A DNA stretch of 64,000 nt from Quercus robur (lineage: Eukaryota > Streptophyta > Magnoliopsida > Fagales > Fagaceae), in assembly GCF_932294415.1 (NCBI RefSeq), contig NC_065539.1, positions 51,479,501 to 51,543,500 on the forward strand, read 5' to 3'. The translations under genes and the position numbers were made by a program. Shown here one piece after another: positions 34,005 through 45,400 of the stretch. How positions within the stretch are numbered: the first letter of the stretch is position 1; every line of letters begins with the position of its first letter. The notes under the pieces are model-generated. The model did no database searches. It saw only the letters and a list, made by a program, of their open reading frames with translations, and was not told where the DNA came from.

Positions 34005-34428
34005 GCACTCATATTAGTGCTTGTGTATATAATTTAAAATAGATAAAAAAAAATTAAAAAAAAAGATTACATTTTTGCCAATTAAGCCTAAAATTCACCC
34101 ACATCAAGCCATGCAAAGTTGTATAAAAACACATGGTTGCTATAATAATCATTTAAATTTACACGAGCACTACTATTCATTTTGCATTTAATTTTTTACT
34201 TTTTTTACGTATTCCAAAAATGAAAAAAAAAGAGTGGGTGATAGTTGTTGTGTGTGAAAAAATAAAAATAATTATTTTTTTAATATTTTAATAAAATATA
34301 ATATAAAATAGATAATCTAATGTTAGGTGTTTTGAAAAGTAAGTATGTAAAGTAAAAAAAAAAAATTTGATTTTTAAGCTAAAATAGACATAAATTTTTG
34401 CACATGCTAATGCGAATATCCCCAAGAT
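34005..34428. repeat. Dispersed AT-rich repeat, family E (copy 2)
   Basis: Left end AGAGCACTCATATTAGTGCT, right end CATGCTAATGCGAATATCCC, whose reverse complement loosely matches the left end. The right part matches 4410-4575. Non-coding MITE-like element. Confidence 0.5.
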
Positions 34429-34758
34429 ACTTGAGCTGCTCTAAGCTTTTTTTTTTTTGTGAGATCTAAGATAGAGCTGCTCTAAGCTTAGGTTGATCAT
34501 GGTTGGGCCTTTACTCATATTCTTTTTTCTTTTTTCTTTTTTCCTTTCCCTCTATTTTGAATATGTAGAATTGTAGATAGCAGGACAGAAGGAGAAGAGG
34601 TTTAAACCACAAACACGGGCACCATAAATAATATCACTATTATTAGCTTATCATTTGAATTCCTTCATGTTCTCTTTCTAATTATGGTATGTTATTATTT
34701 TTTGTATAAACGAATATCACCCTAAAATGTTTTGTTTATGCTTATTTAGATTGACTTC

Positions 34759-35411
34759 TGTGGGGGTATAAAATCGGGAAGCCCATGTCAATATCTATGC
34801 TCGGCCCAAGTCCTGATCCAAGGAAGGCCCACCCCTTGGCCATGGAAAGGATCCTCCTCGGTCATGGGAAGGACCCTCCTCAGCCATAAATGTAGCCGAG
34901 GGCAAAGGGAGCAATTGATCCTGGTGATGACATTCCAAGTCATTTCGCCGAATAGGAAAAGTACTAAAACGACAAAGAATAAGGGAAAGGCTGCCATTAC
35001 TGCAATTAAGTGCTTTGCACCTGATAGAGCCATGCTTTTCAGTTTTTACAACCACCCCCAATCACTTTGGGTATGGGCTGATGGGACAAGTACCAGCCCT
35101 ATAAAGCTGAACCTACACGTGGACATTGGGGGGAGGGAAAAAGCTAGTATAAAAGGAGGAAGAAGTAGTCCAGAAAGGGGACTGGGACCAGGTCCAAGAA
35201 CCGGAGCCACCCAGGCCGTGCCGAGAAGAAAGTCTTCTTGGATATAAGCTCAGTTCACCTCTGTGCGATCACTATGAACACCATGACTAACGACTGTCCG
35301 TTCACCAAGGCTTAGCCTTTTAGCCCACTCTCTACAAATTCATTGTATTGGGCCCACTGGTCCAAGATCTCACCCACCGTGTGGTATTGAGCTGAAAAAT
35401 GAAACCCTACA
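34759..35411 (+). repeat. 5' LTR (653 bp)
   Basis: Starts TGTGGGGGTATAAAATCGG, ends AATGAAACCCTACA. Contains two copies of a 22-bp module around CCATGG(A/G)AAGGA(T/C)CCTCCTC(A/G)G; the 3' LTR has three. A TATA-like AGTATAAAAGGAGG lies at about 35147. Frames called on both strands here are not genes. Confidence 0.92.
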
Positions 35412-35412
35412 A

Positions 35413-35431
35413 TTGGCGCCATCTGTGGGAA
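35413..35431 (+). other. Primer-binding site of the non-autonomous LTR element
   Basis: TTGGCGCCATCTGTGGGAA starts one base after the LTR end. It matches the site in the gypsy element at 10432-10450 at 17 of 19 positions. tRNA not identified. Confidence 0.8.
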
Positions 35432-35723
35432 GGCTTGTGCATTGGCGCAGGCAGCGGTTAGTCATGGTAGGATCAAGCCCCTGTCAACAAGGGTCCCTCG
35501 AAAGAAATAATTTTGGCAGTGGTGCAAGCTATGCGAAAGCCTCACCATCATTTCCAGCAGCACGCGGTTATTGCCCTAACTCAGCTCCCACTCAGGGCTA
35601 CACTTCGAAGTGCAAGTGGCACGGGCAGTTCTAGGGGCTTCTAACATCAACTCTATGCCCCACACATTTGCCAAGGGGCTAATCCTCGCGGGCCAGTAGC
35701 CCGATTCACCGAATTCCCATAAG
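35432..35723 (+). other. Leader of the LTR element
   Basis: Sequence between PBS and array. A 73-codon frame (35413-35634) runs through PBS and leader and has no gag or other domain; I treat it as non-coding. Confidence 0.5.
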
Positions 35724-38110
35724 TGTTGGACAAAACCAAGGTCTTGCATGGTCCTCGGACTTAAACCTATGGGGAAACCAACTACTTCAAGAAGAAAGTG
35801 CTAGATAGAACCAAGGTCTTGCATGGTTCTCGGACTCAAACCTATGGGGAAACTAGTCACTAGAAAATATAAGTGTTGGACAGAACCAAGGTCTTGCATG
35901 ATCCTCGAACTTAAACCTATGGGGAAACTAGTCACTAGAAAATATAAATGTTGGATAGAACCAAGGTCTTGCATGATCCTCAGACTCAAACCTATGGGGA
36001 AACCAACTATTTCAAGAAGAAAGTACTAGACAGAATCAAGGTCTTGCATGGTCCTCGGATTCAAACCTATTGGGAAACTAGTCACTAGAAAATACAAGTG
36101 TTGGACAGAACCAAGGTCTTGCATGGTCCTCGGATTCAAACCTCTAGGGAAACCAGCTACTTCAAGAAAAAAGTACTAGACAGAACCAAGGTCTTGCATG
36201 ATCCTCGGACTCAAACCTCTAGGGAAACTAGTCACTAGAAAATATAAGTGTTGGACAGAACCAAGGTCTTGCATGGTCCTCGGACTCAAACCTATAGGGA
36301 AACCAGCTACTTCAAGAAGAAAGTGCTAGACAGAACCAAGGTCTTGCATGATCCTCGAACTCAAACCTATGGGAAAACTAGTCACTAGAAAATATAAGTG
36401 TTGGACAAAACCAAGGTCTTGCATGGTCCTCGGACTCAAACCTATGGGGAAACCAGCTACTTCAAGAAGAAAGTGCTAGACAGAACCAAGGTCTTGCATG
36501 GTCCTTGGACTCAAACCTATGGGAAAACTAGTCACTAGAAAATATAAGTGTTGGACAAAACCAAGGTCTTGCATGGTCCTCGGACTCAAACCTGTGGGGA
36601 AACCAGTTACTGTAAAAAGAAAGTGTTAGACAGAACCAAGGTCTTTCATGATCCTCGGACTCAAACCTATGGGGAAACTAGTCACTAGAAAATATAAGTG
36701 TTGGACAGAACCAAGGTCTTGCATGGTCCTTGGACTTAAACCTATGGGGAAACCAACTACTTCAAGAAGAAAGTGCTAGACAGAACCAAGGTCTTGCATG
36801 GTCTTTGGACTCAAACCTATGGGGAAACTAGTCATTAGAAAATATAAGTGTTGGACAGAACCAAGGTCTTGCATGGTTCTCGGACTCAAACCTATGGGAA
36901 AATCAACTACTTCAAGAAGAAAGTGCTTGACAGAACCAAGATTTTGTATGGTCCTCGGACTCAAACCTATGGGGAAACTAGTCACTAGAAAATATAAGTG
37001 TTGGACAGAACCAAGGTCTTACATGGTCCTCGGACTTAAACCTATGGGGAAACCAACTACTTCAAGAAGAAAGTGCTAGACAAAACCAAAGTCTTGCATG
37101 GTCCTCGGACTCAAACCTATGGGGAAACTAGTCACTAGAAAATATAAGTGTTGAACAGAACCAAGGTCTTGCATGGTCCTCGGACTCAAACCTATGGGGA
37201 AACCAACTACTTCAAGAATAAAGTACTAGACAGAACCAAGGTCTTGCATGGTCCTCAGACTCAAACCTATGGGAAAACTAGTCACTTGAAAATATAAGTG
37301 TTGGACAGAACCAAGGTCTTGCATGGTTCTCGGACTCAAACCTATGGGGAAACCAACTACTTCAAGAAGAAAGTGCTAGACAGAACCAAGGTCTTGCATG
37401 GTCCTCAGACTTAAACCTATGAGGAAACTAGTCACTAGAAAATGTAAGTGTTGGACAAACCAAGGTCTTGCATGGTCCTCGGACTCAAACCTATAGGGAA
37501 ACCAACTACTTCAAGAAGAAAGTGCTAGACAAAACCAAGGTCTTGCATGGTTCTCGGACTCAAACCTATGGGGAAACTAGTCACTAGAAAATATAAGTGT
37601 TGGATAGAACCAAGATCTTGCATGGTCCTCGGACTCAAACCTATGGGGAAACCAACTACTTCAAGAAGAAAGTACTAAACAAAACCAAGGTCTTGCATGA
37701 TCCTCGGACTCAAACCTATGGGGAAACTAGTCACTAGAAAATATAAGTGTTGGATAGAACCAAGATCTTGCATGATCCTCAGACTCAAACATATGAGGAA
37801 ACTAGTCACTAGAAAATGTAAGTGTTGGACAAACCAAGGTCTTGCATGGTCCTCGGACTCAAACCTATGGAGAAACTAGTCACTAGAAAATATAAGTGTT
37901 GGACAAAACCAAGGTCTTGCATGGTCCTCGGACTCAAACCGAAACCAGCTACTGCAAAAAGAAATTGCTAGACAGAACCAAGGTCTTGCATGGTTCTCGG
38001 ACTCAAACCTATGGGAAAACTAGTCACTAAAAAATATAAGTGTTGGACAGAACCAAGGTCTTGCATGGTTTTCGAACTCAAACCTACGGGAAACTAACTA
38101 CATCAAGAAA
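35724..38110 (+). repeat. 75-bp tandem array, about 32 monomers, with A/B alternation
   Basis: Monomers begin at 35724, 35799, 35874, 35949, 36024 and then every 75 bp to 37449, with one-base and few-base deletions after that. Each begins TG(T/C)T(G/A)GACAGAACCAAGGTC and continues CATGGTCCTCGGACTCAAAC. Two tail types alternate: type A ends AAACTAGTCACTAGAAAATATAAG, shown here as its parts ACTAGTCACTAG and AAAATATAAG; type B ends CAACTACTTCAAGAAGAAAG. The functional period is therefore 150 bp. Local breaks in alternation (two A tails in a row at 35874-36023 and again near 37748-37895) record unequal exchange. The open frames that cross it on both strands exist because 75 is a multiple of three; they are not genes. 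Confidence 0.93.
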
Positions 38111-39637
38111 AGCTTAAGTCCTAGACAGAATGGAAATCCCGTGCGGTCCTCGGACCCCCAGCTCTAAGGAAACTAACACAACCAAGTGTTTAGACCCGGT
38201 ACACTTATGCCTCGGTCCTCGGACCGGATGCCCAAAACAAGTTAAGGTTATGAATATCATCTGAAACGTGGCAAAGCACCCTAGTGCCCAGCGACCCCCT
38301 CAGACAGTCCATTTTAAGTTACACGTCCTCGGGTGATCACCCCATATGTAATACAGAACATTCAGCTGTTATCCCGGTTAGTCTCATATGTTTAACCTAC
38401 TTGAAGTCAGCATTGTTGTGCCCGTCAGTTTTGATAAGTTCAAAGTGATAACTCTTTGCTAACAAGGGCATCTACCCTAAGTACTATTCGAAAGAAAAGG
38501 ACACCAGTACATCCATTCACAAAATAATTATTGCAAAAAAGAAAGAACACGCAAAATAGGATAAAGTCATCTTTTATTAGACAAGGAAGTAGTACAGCAT
38601 ACAAAAAATGGGCTTAGACAAGCCTATACCAGAAGCTAACTACAGGAAAAAAAAAAAAAAAAAAAAAAAAGGGGATACACGGGAACGATAGATCCTTCAA
38701 TTTTGCTTTAGTAGCGATTAAGCAAGTGTGGATGGCACCAGTGATGGAAGAGAAGAAGAAGCGGAGGCACCTGGTCCACAACCTTGCTCTAGCAGCGACT
38801 AAGCAAGTCTGGATGGCACCAGTGATGGAAGAGAGGAAGAAGTGGGGATGCCAAATCCCCATACCAACTCTAAACGCAATCGAGCAAGTACCATATTAGC
38901 AGCAATCGAGCGAGAATGGATGGTACCGGCGATGGGAAATCTCAGTGCTGTCGCACAAAAAATCTAATGCGACCTCCACCTGCTTCAGATTTTGGCTGAA
39001 GGAAGAAGAGACTCCTTTCTTGCCTTATCGAGGAGAAGAAATATCTTGAGTCTTTGTCTCCCCTGCCCTGACCGGGCCATTTTGAATCTCGAAGATACCC
39101 TAGACTTCTGAAAAGGGTGTGGTCCCTTCACCCTCATCCTGGCCTTGACCATGTCACCCCCTAAGGCTCAGTCACACTGGTAGTGGGGACTTTGGGCACA
39201 ATTGGAGGGTTAGGAATTTGAAAAGCTTAGAGGGTTAGGAATTTGAAAAGCTTAAAGGGTCTGCAAATAAAGGGAATGACCTCCCACCGTACTTCTTATA
39301 TGGGGGGTAAGCCTAGTGGCATTTAATTTGTACAAATCTCCAAGAAAAACTATAAACGAGATAAGTCCCGCTCAATTCCCAAAACAGTCTTCAGTCGTTA
39401 GATTTGCGTCGCCTAGAAAAGAGACCTTAATGAAGGCGCGCCTCGTGTACCAAAACGTCAAGAACGCGGCATGGGTAAACTAAAAGAATGTCTCACAACC
39501 AGGAACGTGCCCCTGGCAAACGAAGAGACTCCGGCATTGATGAAGGACAAGACTTGGCAAGATATGACATAAACCCGACGACACCAAAACCCTCCTCTCC
39601 GTCCAAGGAGCCGGACAATAGGATTTTGAGGGGCTAT
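38111..39637 (+). other. 3' internal part of the LTR element, with polypurine tract
   Basis: Non-coding. Includes an A-run at 38646-38670, a roughly 110-bp imperfect direct duplication built on GGATGGCACCAGTGATGGAA (about 38730 and 38812), a short repeat of GAGGGTTAGGAATTTGAAAA (39204 and 39230), and a purine-rich tract AGGATTTTGAGGGGC (39620-39634) next to the 3' LTR. Confidence 0.65.
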
Positions 39638-40314
39638 TGTGGGGGTATAAAACCGGGAAGCCCATGTCAATATCTGTGCTGGGCCCAAGGCCCGATCCAA
39701 GGAAGGCCCACCCTTTGGCCATGGGAAGGATCCTCCTCGGCCATGGTAAGGACCCTCCTCGGCCATGGGAAGGACCTTCATCGGTCATAAATGTAGCCGA
39801 GGGCAAAGGGAGCAACTCGGTCCTGGTGATGACATTCCGGGTCATTTCGCCGAATAGGAAAAGTACTAAAACGACAAAGAACAAGGGAAAGACTGCCACT
39901 ACTGTAATTAAGTGCTCTGCACCTGACAGAGCCATACTTCTCAGTTTTTACAACCACCCCCCAACCACTTTGGGTATGGGCTAATGGGACAAGTACCAGC
40001 CCTATAAAACTGAACCTACACGTGGACGTTGGGGGAAGGGAAAAAGCTAGTATAAAAGGAGGAAGAAGCAGTCCAGAAAGGGGACTGGGACCAGGTCCAA
40101 GAACCGGAGCCACCCAGGCCGTGCCGAGGAGAAAGTCTTCTTGGATATAAGCTCAGTTCACTTCTGTGCGATCACCATGAACACCATGACTAATGACTGT
40201 CCGTTCACCAAGGCCTAGCCTTTCAGCCCACTCTTTACAAATTCATTGTATTAGGCCCGTTGGTCTAAGATCCCACCCACCATGTGGTATTGGGCTGAAA
40301 AACGAGACCCTACA
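39638..40314 (+). repeat. 3' LTR (677 bp)
   Basis: Starts TGTGGGGGTATAAAACCGG and ends AACGAGACCCTACA. It is closely similar to the 5' LTR but has one extra 22-bp module (three instead of two) at about 39715-39785, which explains nearly all of the 24-bp length difference. Confidence 0.92.
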
Positions 40315-41545
40315 GCTTCATAGTGTTCTTTTTAAAAAAGAAAAAGAAAATTGGCATTATAGAATACCCTCTATACAATTATCCTCCATTAAATTAGACA
40401 ATATAAATATTCTTTATGTATCATCTAAGTAAAGTGATAAAACCTTCTAAAAAAAATACAGTGAAAAAAAAAATGGATTGAAGATTTGAAACTCACACCA
40501 TTCTAACATAACAATCACCCCAGTATAGGTTGTGATTCAAAGCTAAATAACTAAGAAGAATGAAAAAAAAAAAGTAGATGAAAGCATAATAAATATAACA
40601 CACGGTTCGTTTCAATGATAATATTTTCTAAAAAAACATTTTCTATAAAAGTATCTCATTCAAAACTAAATATCATAACTTTCCTCATTTAGCTTTTTGT
40701 GAGATAAAATTGTTTTAAAAAAAATAGTGGAAAACAATTTTTAGAAATAAATAATACTTTTTATGTTGACTAAAAATAGTTTTCTCTTGACTCATTTTTT
40801 TGATGCTACCAAACAATAGAAATTACAGAAAATTTTTACACAAAGTTTTCTATCGAAACAAACAAAGCGTAAGTCAAAATAACTTAGACACTTATGAATA
40901 TTTATAATTTAAATAGCTATAAATAAGAGATGTCGTAGAATTGTTAGTCTAGCTCGGTATTCCCTAAATCTTTTGGATTATATTGTGTAGATGGAAGAGA
41001 TTCCCCTTAAGTTTTCTTCTGTTCTTTAGGTTGAAATAGCTGTTCTTCTTTAATAAAGTTCTTAGTTTTTCTTCTCCACACACAAAAAAAAAAAAAAAAA
41101 AAAAAAAAGTCTAATTTAAAAAATGTCTTTGATCCTATCATGACAAATGCTTAGAAGTTGTCAATTAAAAAACTTCAAAATTATTAAATCTTATATTTTA
41201 ATAGTGTATTCACAACATATCATTTATTCAAGGAGGTAAATATAAACCTCATTAATCAATAATACGGTAAAGGACAAAATTGAGCTCCAAACAAATTATA
41301 ATTTGAGGCTATTTTTTTAAACCCATTAAAGCATTCACATCCAGTTGCTAATATATATATATATATATTTTACTCGGTAAAAAGTTATTTATTCTATCAA
41401 CTCACTTTACAATATATATATATATATATATATATATTACACTCTAAAAAATATATTTCTCTCTTGTCTCCCATCTCTCTCTTCTAACCACCAACAAAAT
41501 ATGATATTTTCCTATATTTAAGAACCTACAATTTATAGTTACTAA
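40315..41545. other. AT-rich intergenic DNA
   Basis: Contains poly-A (41084-41108) and TA-dinucleotide runs (41351-41369, 41412-41438). No gene recognised. Confidence 0.5.
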
Positions 41546-41684
41546 GACCCCGTTTGATACGCGAATTCAAACACATGTTTTCAACTTTTAAACAATATTA
41601 CAAATATTTCTACATACTTTTTTACCTACATATATTTTCAAAATGCTAAAAATTATTATTTAAATACACGTATCAAACGGGTCC
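41546..41684. repeat. MITE-like element, family A (copy 2)
   Basis: Terminal inverted repeats AGACCCCGTTTGATACGCG and CACGTATCAAACGGGTCC about 139 bp apart, with a core containing CATGTTTTCAACTTTTAAAC. It lies about 280 bp upstream of the probable TATA box of the malectin-LRR gene. Related to 826-975 and 60961-61101. Confidence 0.75.
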
Positions 41685-41967
41685 TAAATTTTTTTAGCAA
41701 TAACCACTGAATAAGACAAAACTATTTATGTGTATTAATCTAATAAATCTAATAAGACAATACAAAACTTTTATTTTTATTTTTTCCAGAAGGTAAATGA
41801 AACTTTTACATCTCCAGATTTACAACAGAGAGAGAGAACTGTAAAAACCTTTAAACCAACCACCAGCGGCCCCCAAACAAGAACAGAGCAACGGCTCCAT
41901 TTCCTTTACTTCACCTAACGCCCAACTGAAAAAACCATTAAAAAAAAAAAAAAAAAAAACATAAAAA

Positions 41968-41976
41968 TGTATAAAT
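41968..41976 (+). promoter_or_regulatory. Probable TATA box of the malectin-LRR gene
   Basis: GTATAAATAC lies about 250 bp upstream of the main ATG and would place the start site near 42000. The leader is then about 220 nt and includes a CT run at 42063-42087. Confidence 0.55.
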
Positions 41977-42101
41977 ACCAACTACTACTTGACTCGGCCC
42001 TTGTTTTCCCGCGTCATCCCCACCACGTACCCCTTATACCTTCCTCTTCCCTAACTCCACATTCCCTCTCTCTCTCTCTCTCTCTCCTATTCCTTGCTTG
42101 C

Positions 42102-42419
42102 ATGTTCTACCAAAGTAGACCCATTCAATTTCAAACCCACCAAATTAACCCAAACCACTACAAAAATAAAAATTCAATAAACCAAACCAAATCTTCCCAT
42201 TCTCACATGCCTATCTCTCAACCATGTCTTTCCTCTCCCTCCTCCTCCTCCTCCTCCTCTTTTCCTTCCTCCCCCTCTCCCTCTCTCAACAACAACCTCC
42301 ACCCCCTAAAGGTAATTCAACTAACACGTCCTGGTGTTTTTAAAAGGAGATATTTAGGGTTCAAATTATCATAAATTGTAACTATTTTTTTTGTTATTTT
42401 TGTTTTTCAGGTATTTTGA
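42102..42419 (+). other. Overlapping upstream ORF in the malectin-LRR leader
   Basis: An ATG at 42102 opens a frame that is out of phase with the main ATG (42224). It has a second Met at 42207, crosses the first splice (42311/42411) and stops at 42417-42419, giving 72 codons that overlap the main ORF. If the transcript starts near 42000, ribosomes would meet it first. Sequence supports existence of the frame; any effect on translation is inference. Confidence 0.5.
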
Positions 42420-45400
42420 TTAACTGTGGGGCCACCGAGGAGTCGACAATTGACGATCGAGAATGGTTACCGGACACCGATTTCGTGTCCGGTGGGACCT
42501 CGAAAAACCTGACGATCCCGGTAACCGTCCCTACACTCGCCACCGTCCGATCGTTTCCTCTCCGCCTTCACACCAAATACTGCTTCGTCGTCGAAGTTTT
42601 CCGCTCCGCGAAGTACGTAATCCGAACCACCTACTTCTACGGAGGAGTCAACGACGGCCATGGCTCTCCGCCGGTGTTCGATCAGATGGTGGACGGGACT
42701 TTCTGGAACGTCGTGAACACCACCGTGGATTACGCGAACAACGCGGCGTCGTATTACGAGGGCGTCTTCGTCGCGCAGGGAAAGACTATGAGTTTGTGTA
42801 TCGGTTCCAATAAGTATACGGATTCGGACCCGTTCATTTCGGCTTTGGAGTTCTTGATAGTTGGGGATTCGCTCTATAATACCACGGATTTTGGCAATTT
42901 TAGCCTCAGCTTGGTTGCGAGGAACAGTTTTGGATATTCTGGGCCAATTATTCAGTATGTGAAAGCCTTTAATTTGTGATTCATGTGCTTGTTTCTGTTT
43001 TAATTAGCATTTTTTTTTTTATGAGATATCAGTTCTAGAAAATTTCTTTTTTTTTGTGTGTGTGGATAAATTCGATAGTTATAAGAGGAAAAGGAGGCGA
43101 AAACTAGGAAGTTAGGAAGTGTCAGTTGAACTACGAGGCTCGTGATATAAGACTATAAGTTCTCGCACTATTGATATAGGAAGAAAGTAGAGTTTTAACC
43201 CTAGGCGAAAACCAAGAAGTCAGGAAGTGATAGTTGAACTACAAGGCTTATGACATAAGTTCTAGAACTATTGATATAGGAAGAAAGTAGAGTTTTAACT
43301 AAAAAGCTATTTAGCCATTTGAGGGTTTGGTACTGGATTTTATAAAGCATGAACATTGAAATGTAGAGCTTTTCATAAAGCACCCAATTTTAATGTTAAT
43401 CTTAAAGTTGAAATCAATTTTAAGGAAGTCCCCATTAAAGCTATTTAGTAAAATTGTCAAACGTTTAGCAATTTTAAGGCTCTTAAAATCAATTTGACAC
43501 CTCTTCAAAAGGAGAACTAGAGAAGTCATTTGTATATGTCAAATAGTAATTAAAAATGGTGAATTATGGGGCTTTTCCCTAAATGCTCCAAGTTTCAGCT
43601 TTAGCCTTAAGGCTGAAAAAAAAGCTTTAAGGACATTTTAAACTCTTTAGCGAAATTGTCAAACTTTTGGTAATTTAAGCTAAAAAAGAGTGTTAACCAC
43701 TTAAAGTACTTTTGAACCCCTCTTAAAGCAAAAATGGACAGGCCTAATATCTCTTCATTTAGCAGATAATTTGTTATGTCTGCAAAGAAGTGACAATTCA
43801 AAACTAGCAACTCATGAACTGGATATGGTGCTTATTTAACTTTTAGGTTGTCAATTCATTTGTTCAGTTTTGCTTGCGTATTCTTTATCATCTTATGCTT
43901 AAGTGTGATAATTTGGTATTGCCAGGTATCCTGATGATCAATTTGATCGGTTTTGGGAGCCATCAAGAGATAATGATTCTACAGTATCAGAAAACAGAAA
44001 TATATCTGTTTCTGGTTTCTGGAACGTTCCTCCTCTAAAAGTATTCGAGGCAGCTCTGACAACTACCAAAGTACAACCCCTGGTGTTGAATTGGCCTCCA
44101 GCATCCCTTCCGAACTCAATGTACTACATTGCTCTTTACTTTGCAGATGACCGTAATTCGAGCTCAAGGGTGTTTAACATAAGCATAAATGATGTGCCAT
44201 ATTACCGTACTTTGAATGTCACTCCAGCAGGTGCTTGTGTCTTTGCAACCCGGTGGCCTCTTCGTGGTCCTACAAAGATAACTTTGACCCCTGCTGTGGG
44301 TTCAGACATTGGTCCTCTGATAAATGCTGGAGAGATTTTTGAAGTGCTAGATCTTGGGGGAAGAACTGCTACTCGAGATGGTATGTTTACTTCCAAATAG
44401 CATCTTTTATAAAGGCAATGAAACTGGATTAATTTCTAGTCAGTATTCAGGTTATTTCATTGATGAGCCCAGCTAAAACATACATGGCCAAACAAAGATA
44501 TAGGAAAGTGTGTTTTGTAATTGGTGTTGAAAAAAAAAAGTGGGAAAAATAGTTTAATCATATTCTCTGCATTACACTGGATGGCATTTTTTAGTTATGC
44601 CTAAGCCATTGGCTGTGGCTCACCTAAGCAGTGTCCTATCAAGTTAGTGGTACAGAAAATTAATCTGGCCTAAATAACAGCTTCCTTTGAGACAAGTGAA
44701 ATGTGTTTGACCATAAGGTGCTTGGTTAATTCCTCTCTCACAACACAACCTCTTTAAACATTGTTCAGTATGCTTCATATGAGGATTTTCAATTACATGA
44801 TTTTTTTAAAGGGGAACTGTATTTCTTTTCACAGTTATTGGTTTGTCAATGGTAAAAAAGAGTCTCAAGAATCCTCCACTTGTTTGGAATGGTGATCCTT
44901 GCATGCCCCGCCAGTACTCTTGGAGTGGCATTACTTGCTCCTATGGTCCCCGGATCCGTGTGATCTCCTTGTAAGTGAGACTTGACTTGCTGTCTCACAA
45001 GAATTTGTATAGTTTCTTTTGTATTCCTTAAAAGGCTTACCATTTCCTGTTGTCTCCAGAAACCTGACAAGCATGGGCCTCTCAGGATCACTGTCTCCTA
45101 GCATTGTCAATATGACGGGATTGACTAACATGTAGGTTTTCAGTTATAAATTTTTTGATTAATGAAATTGAGAGGTATGGATTTGATGATTGACGATTTA
45201 ATGCTATTAACAGATGGCTTGGGAATAACAGTTTGACTGGACCTATTCCTGATCTCAGTTCATTGAAGATGCTAGAGACATTGTAAGTTGTGAGGGTTTG
45301 GGTTATTTTTTATTTAATCTCTGCCTATTGTCATTTGTGATTGAGCTCATAATTGCATATAAAATTATTGCCACTTGAGCCTCATTCTCAGTTCATTGAA

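Larger units (their letters stand above)
34759..40314 (+). mobile_element. Complete LTR element without gag-pol, carrying a 75-bp repeat array
   Basis: Two LTRs that begin TGTGGGGGTATAAAA and end CCCTACA enclose about 4.2 kb. A primer-binding site follows the first LTR at once and a purine-rich AGGATTTTGAGGGGC lies just before the second. The flanks ACTTC (34754-34758) and GCTTC (40315-40319) form a 5-bp target-site duplication with one mismatch. No gag, protease, RT, RNase H or integrase is recognisable on either strand. More than half of the interior is the tandem array at 35724-38110. The remainder (38110-39637) is non-coding with C-rich phrases. This is a LARD-like non-autonomous element; proteins would have to come from another element. 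Boundaries are certain; the donor lineage is inferred from the PBS. Confidence 0.92.

Noticed and set aside
35823-37879. Several 60-93 codon frames on both strands across the 75-bp array
   Set aside because: They exist because the repeat period is a multiple of three and lacks stops in some frames; there is no start context or domain.
35724-38110. Regular repeats suggesting a CRISPR-like array
   Set aside because: There are no unique spacers; the whole 75-bp unit repeats, it lies inside an LTR element, and the genome is eukaryotic.
39458-40113. Pro/Gly-rich frames on both strands in the 3' LTR, and similar ones at 34788-35247
   Set aside because: They occur in both LTR copies, carry no domain, and LTRs are non-coding.
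41967-42374. 135-codon frame as a separate gene upstream of the malectin-LRR gene
   Set aside because: Its first ATG lies at the TATA box, the content is low complexity, and it overlaps the signal peptide exon. Only the part from 42102 is kept, as a uORF.
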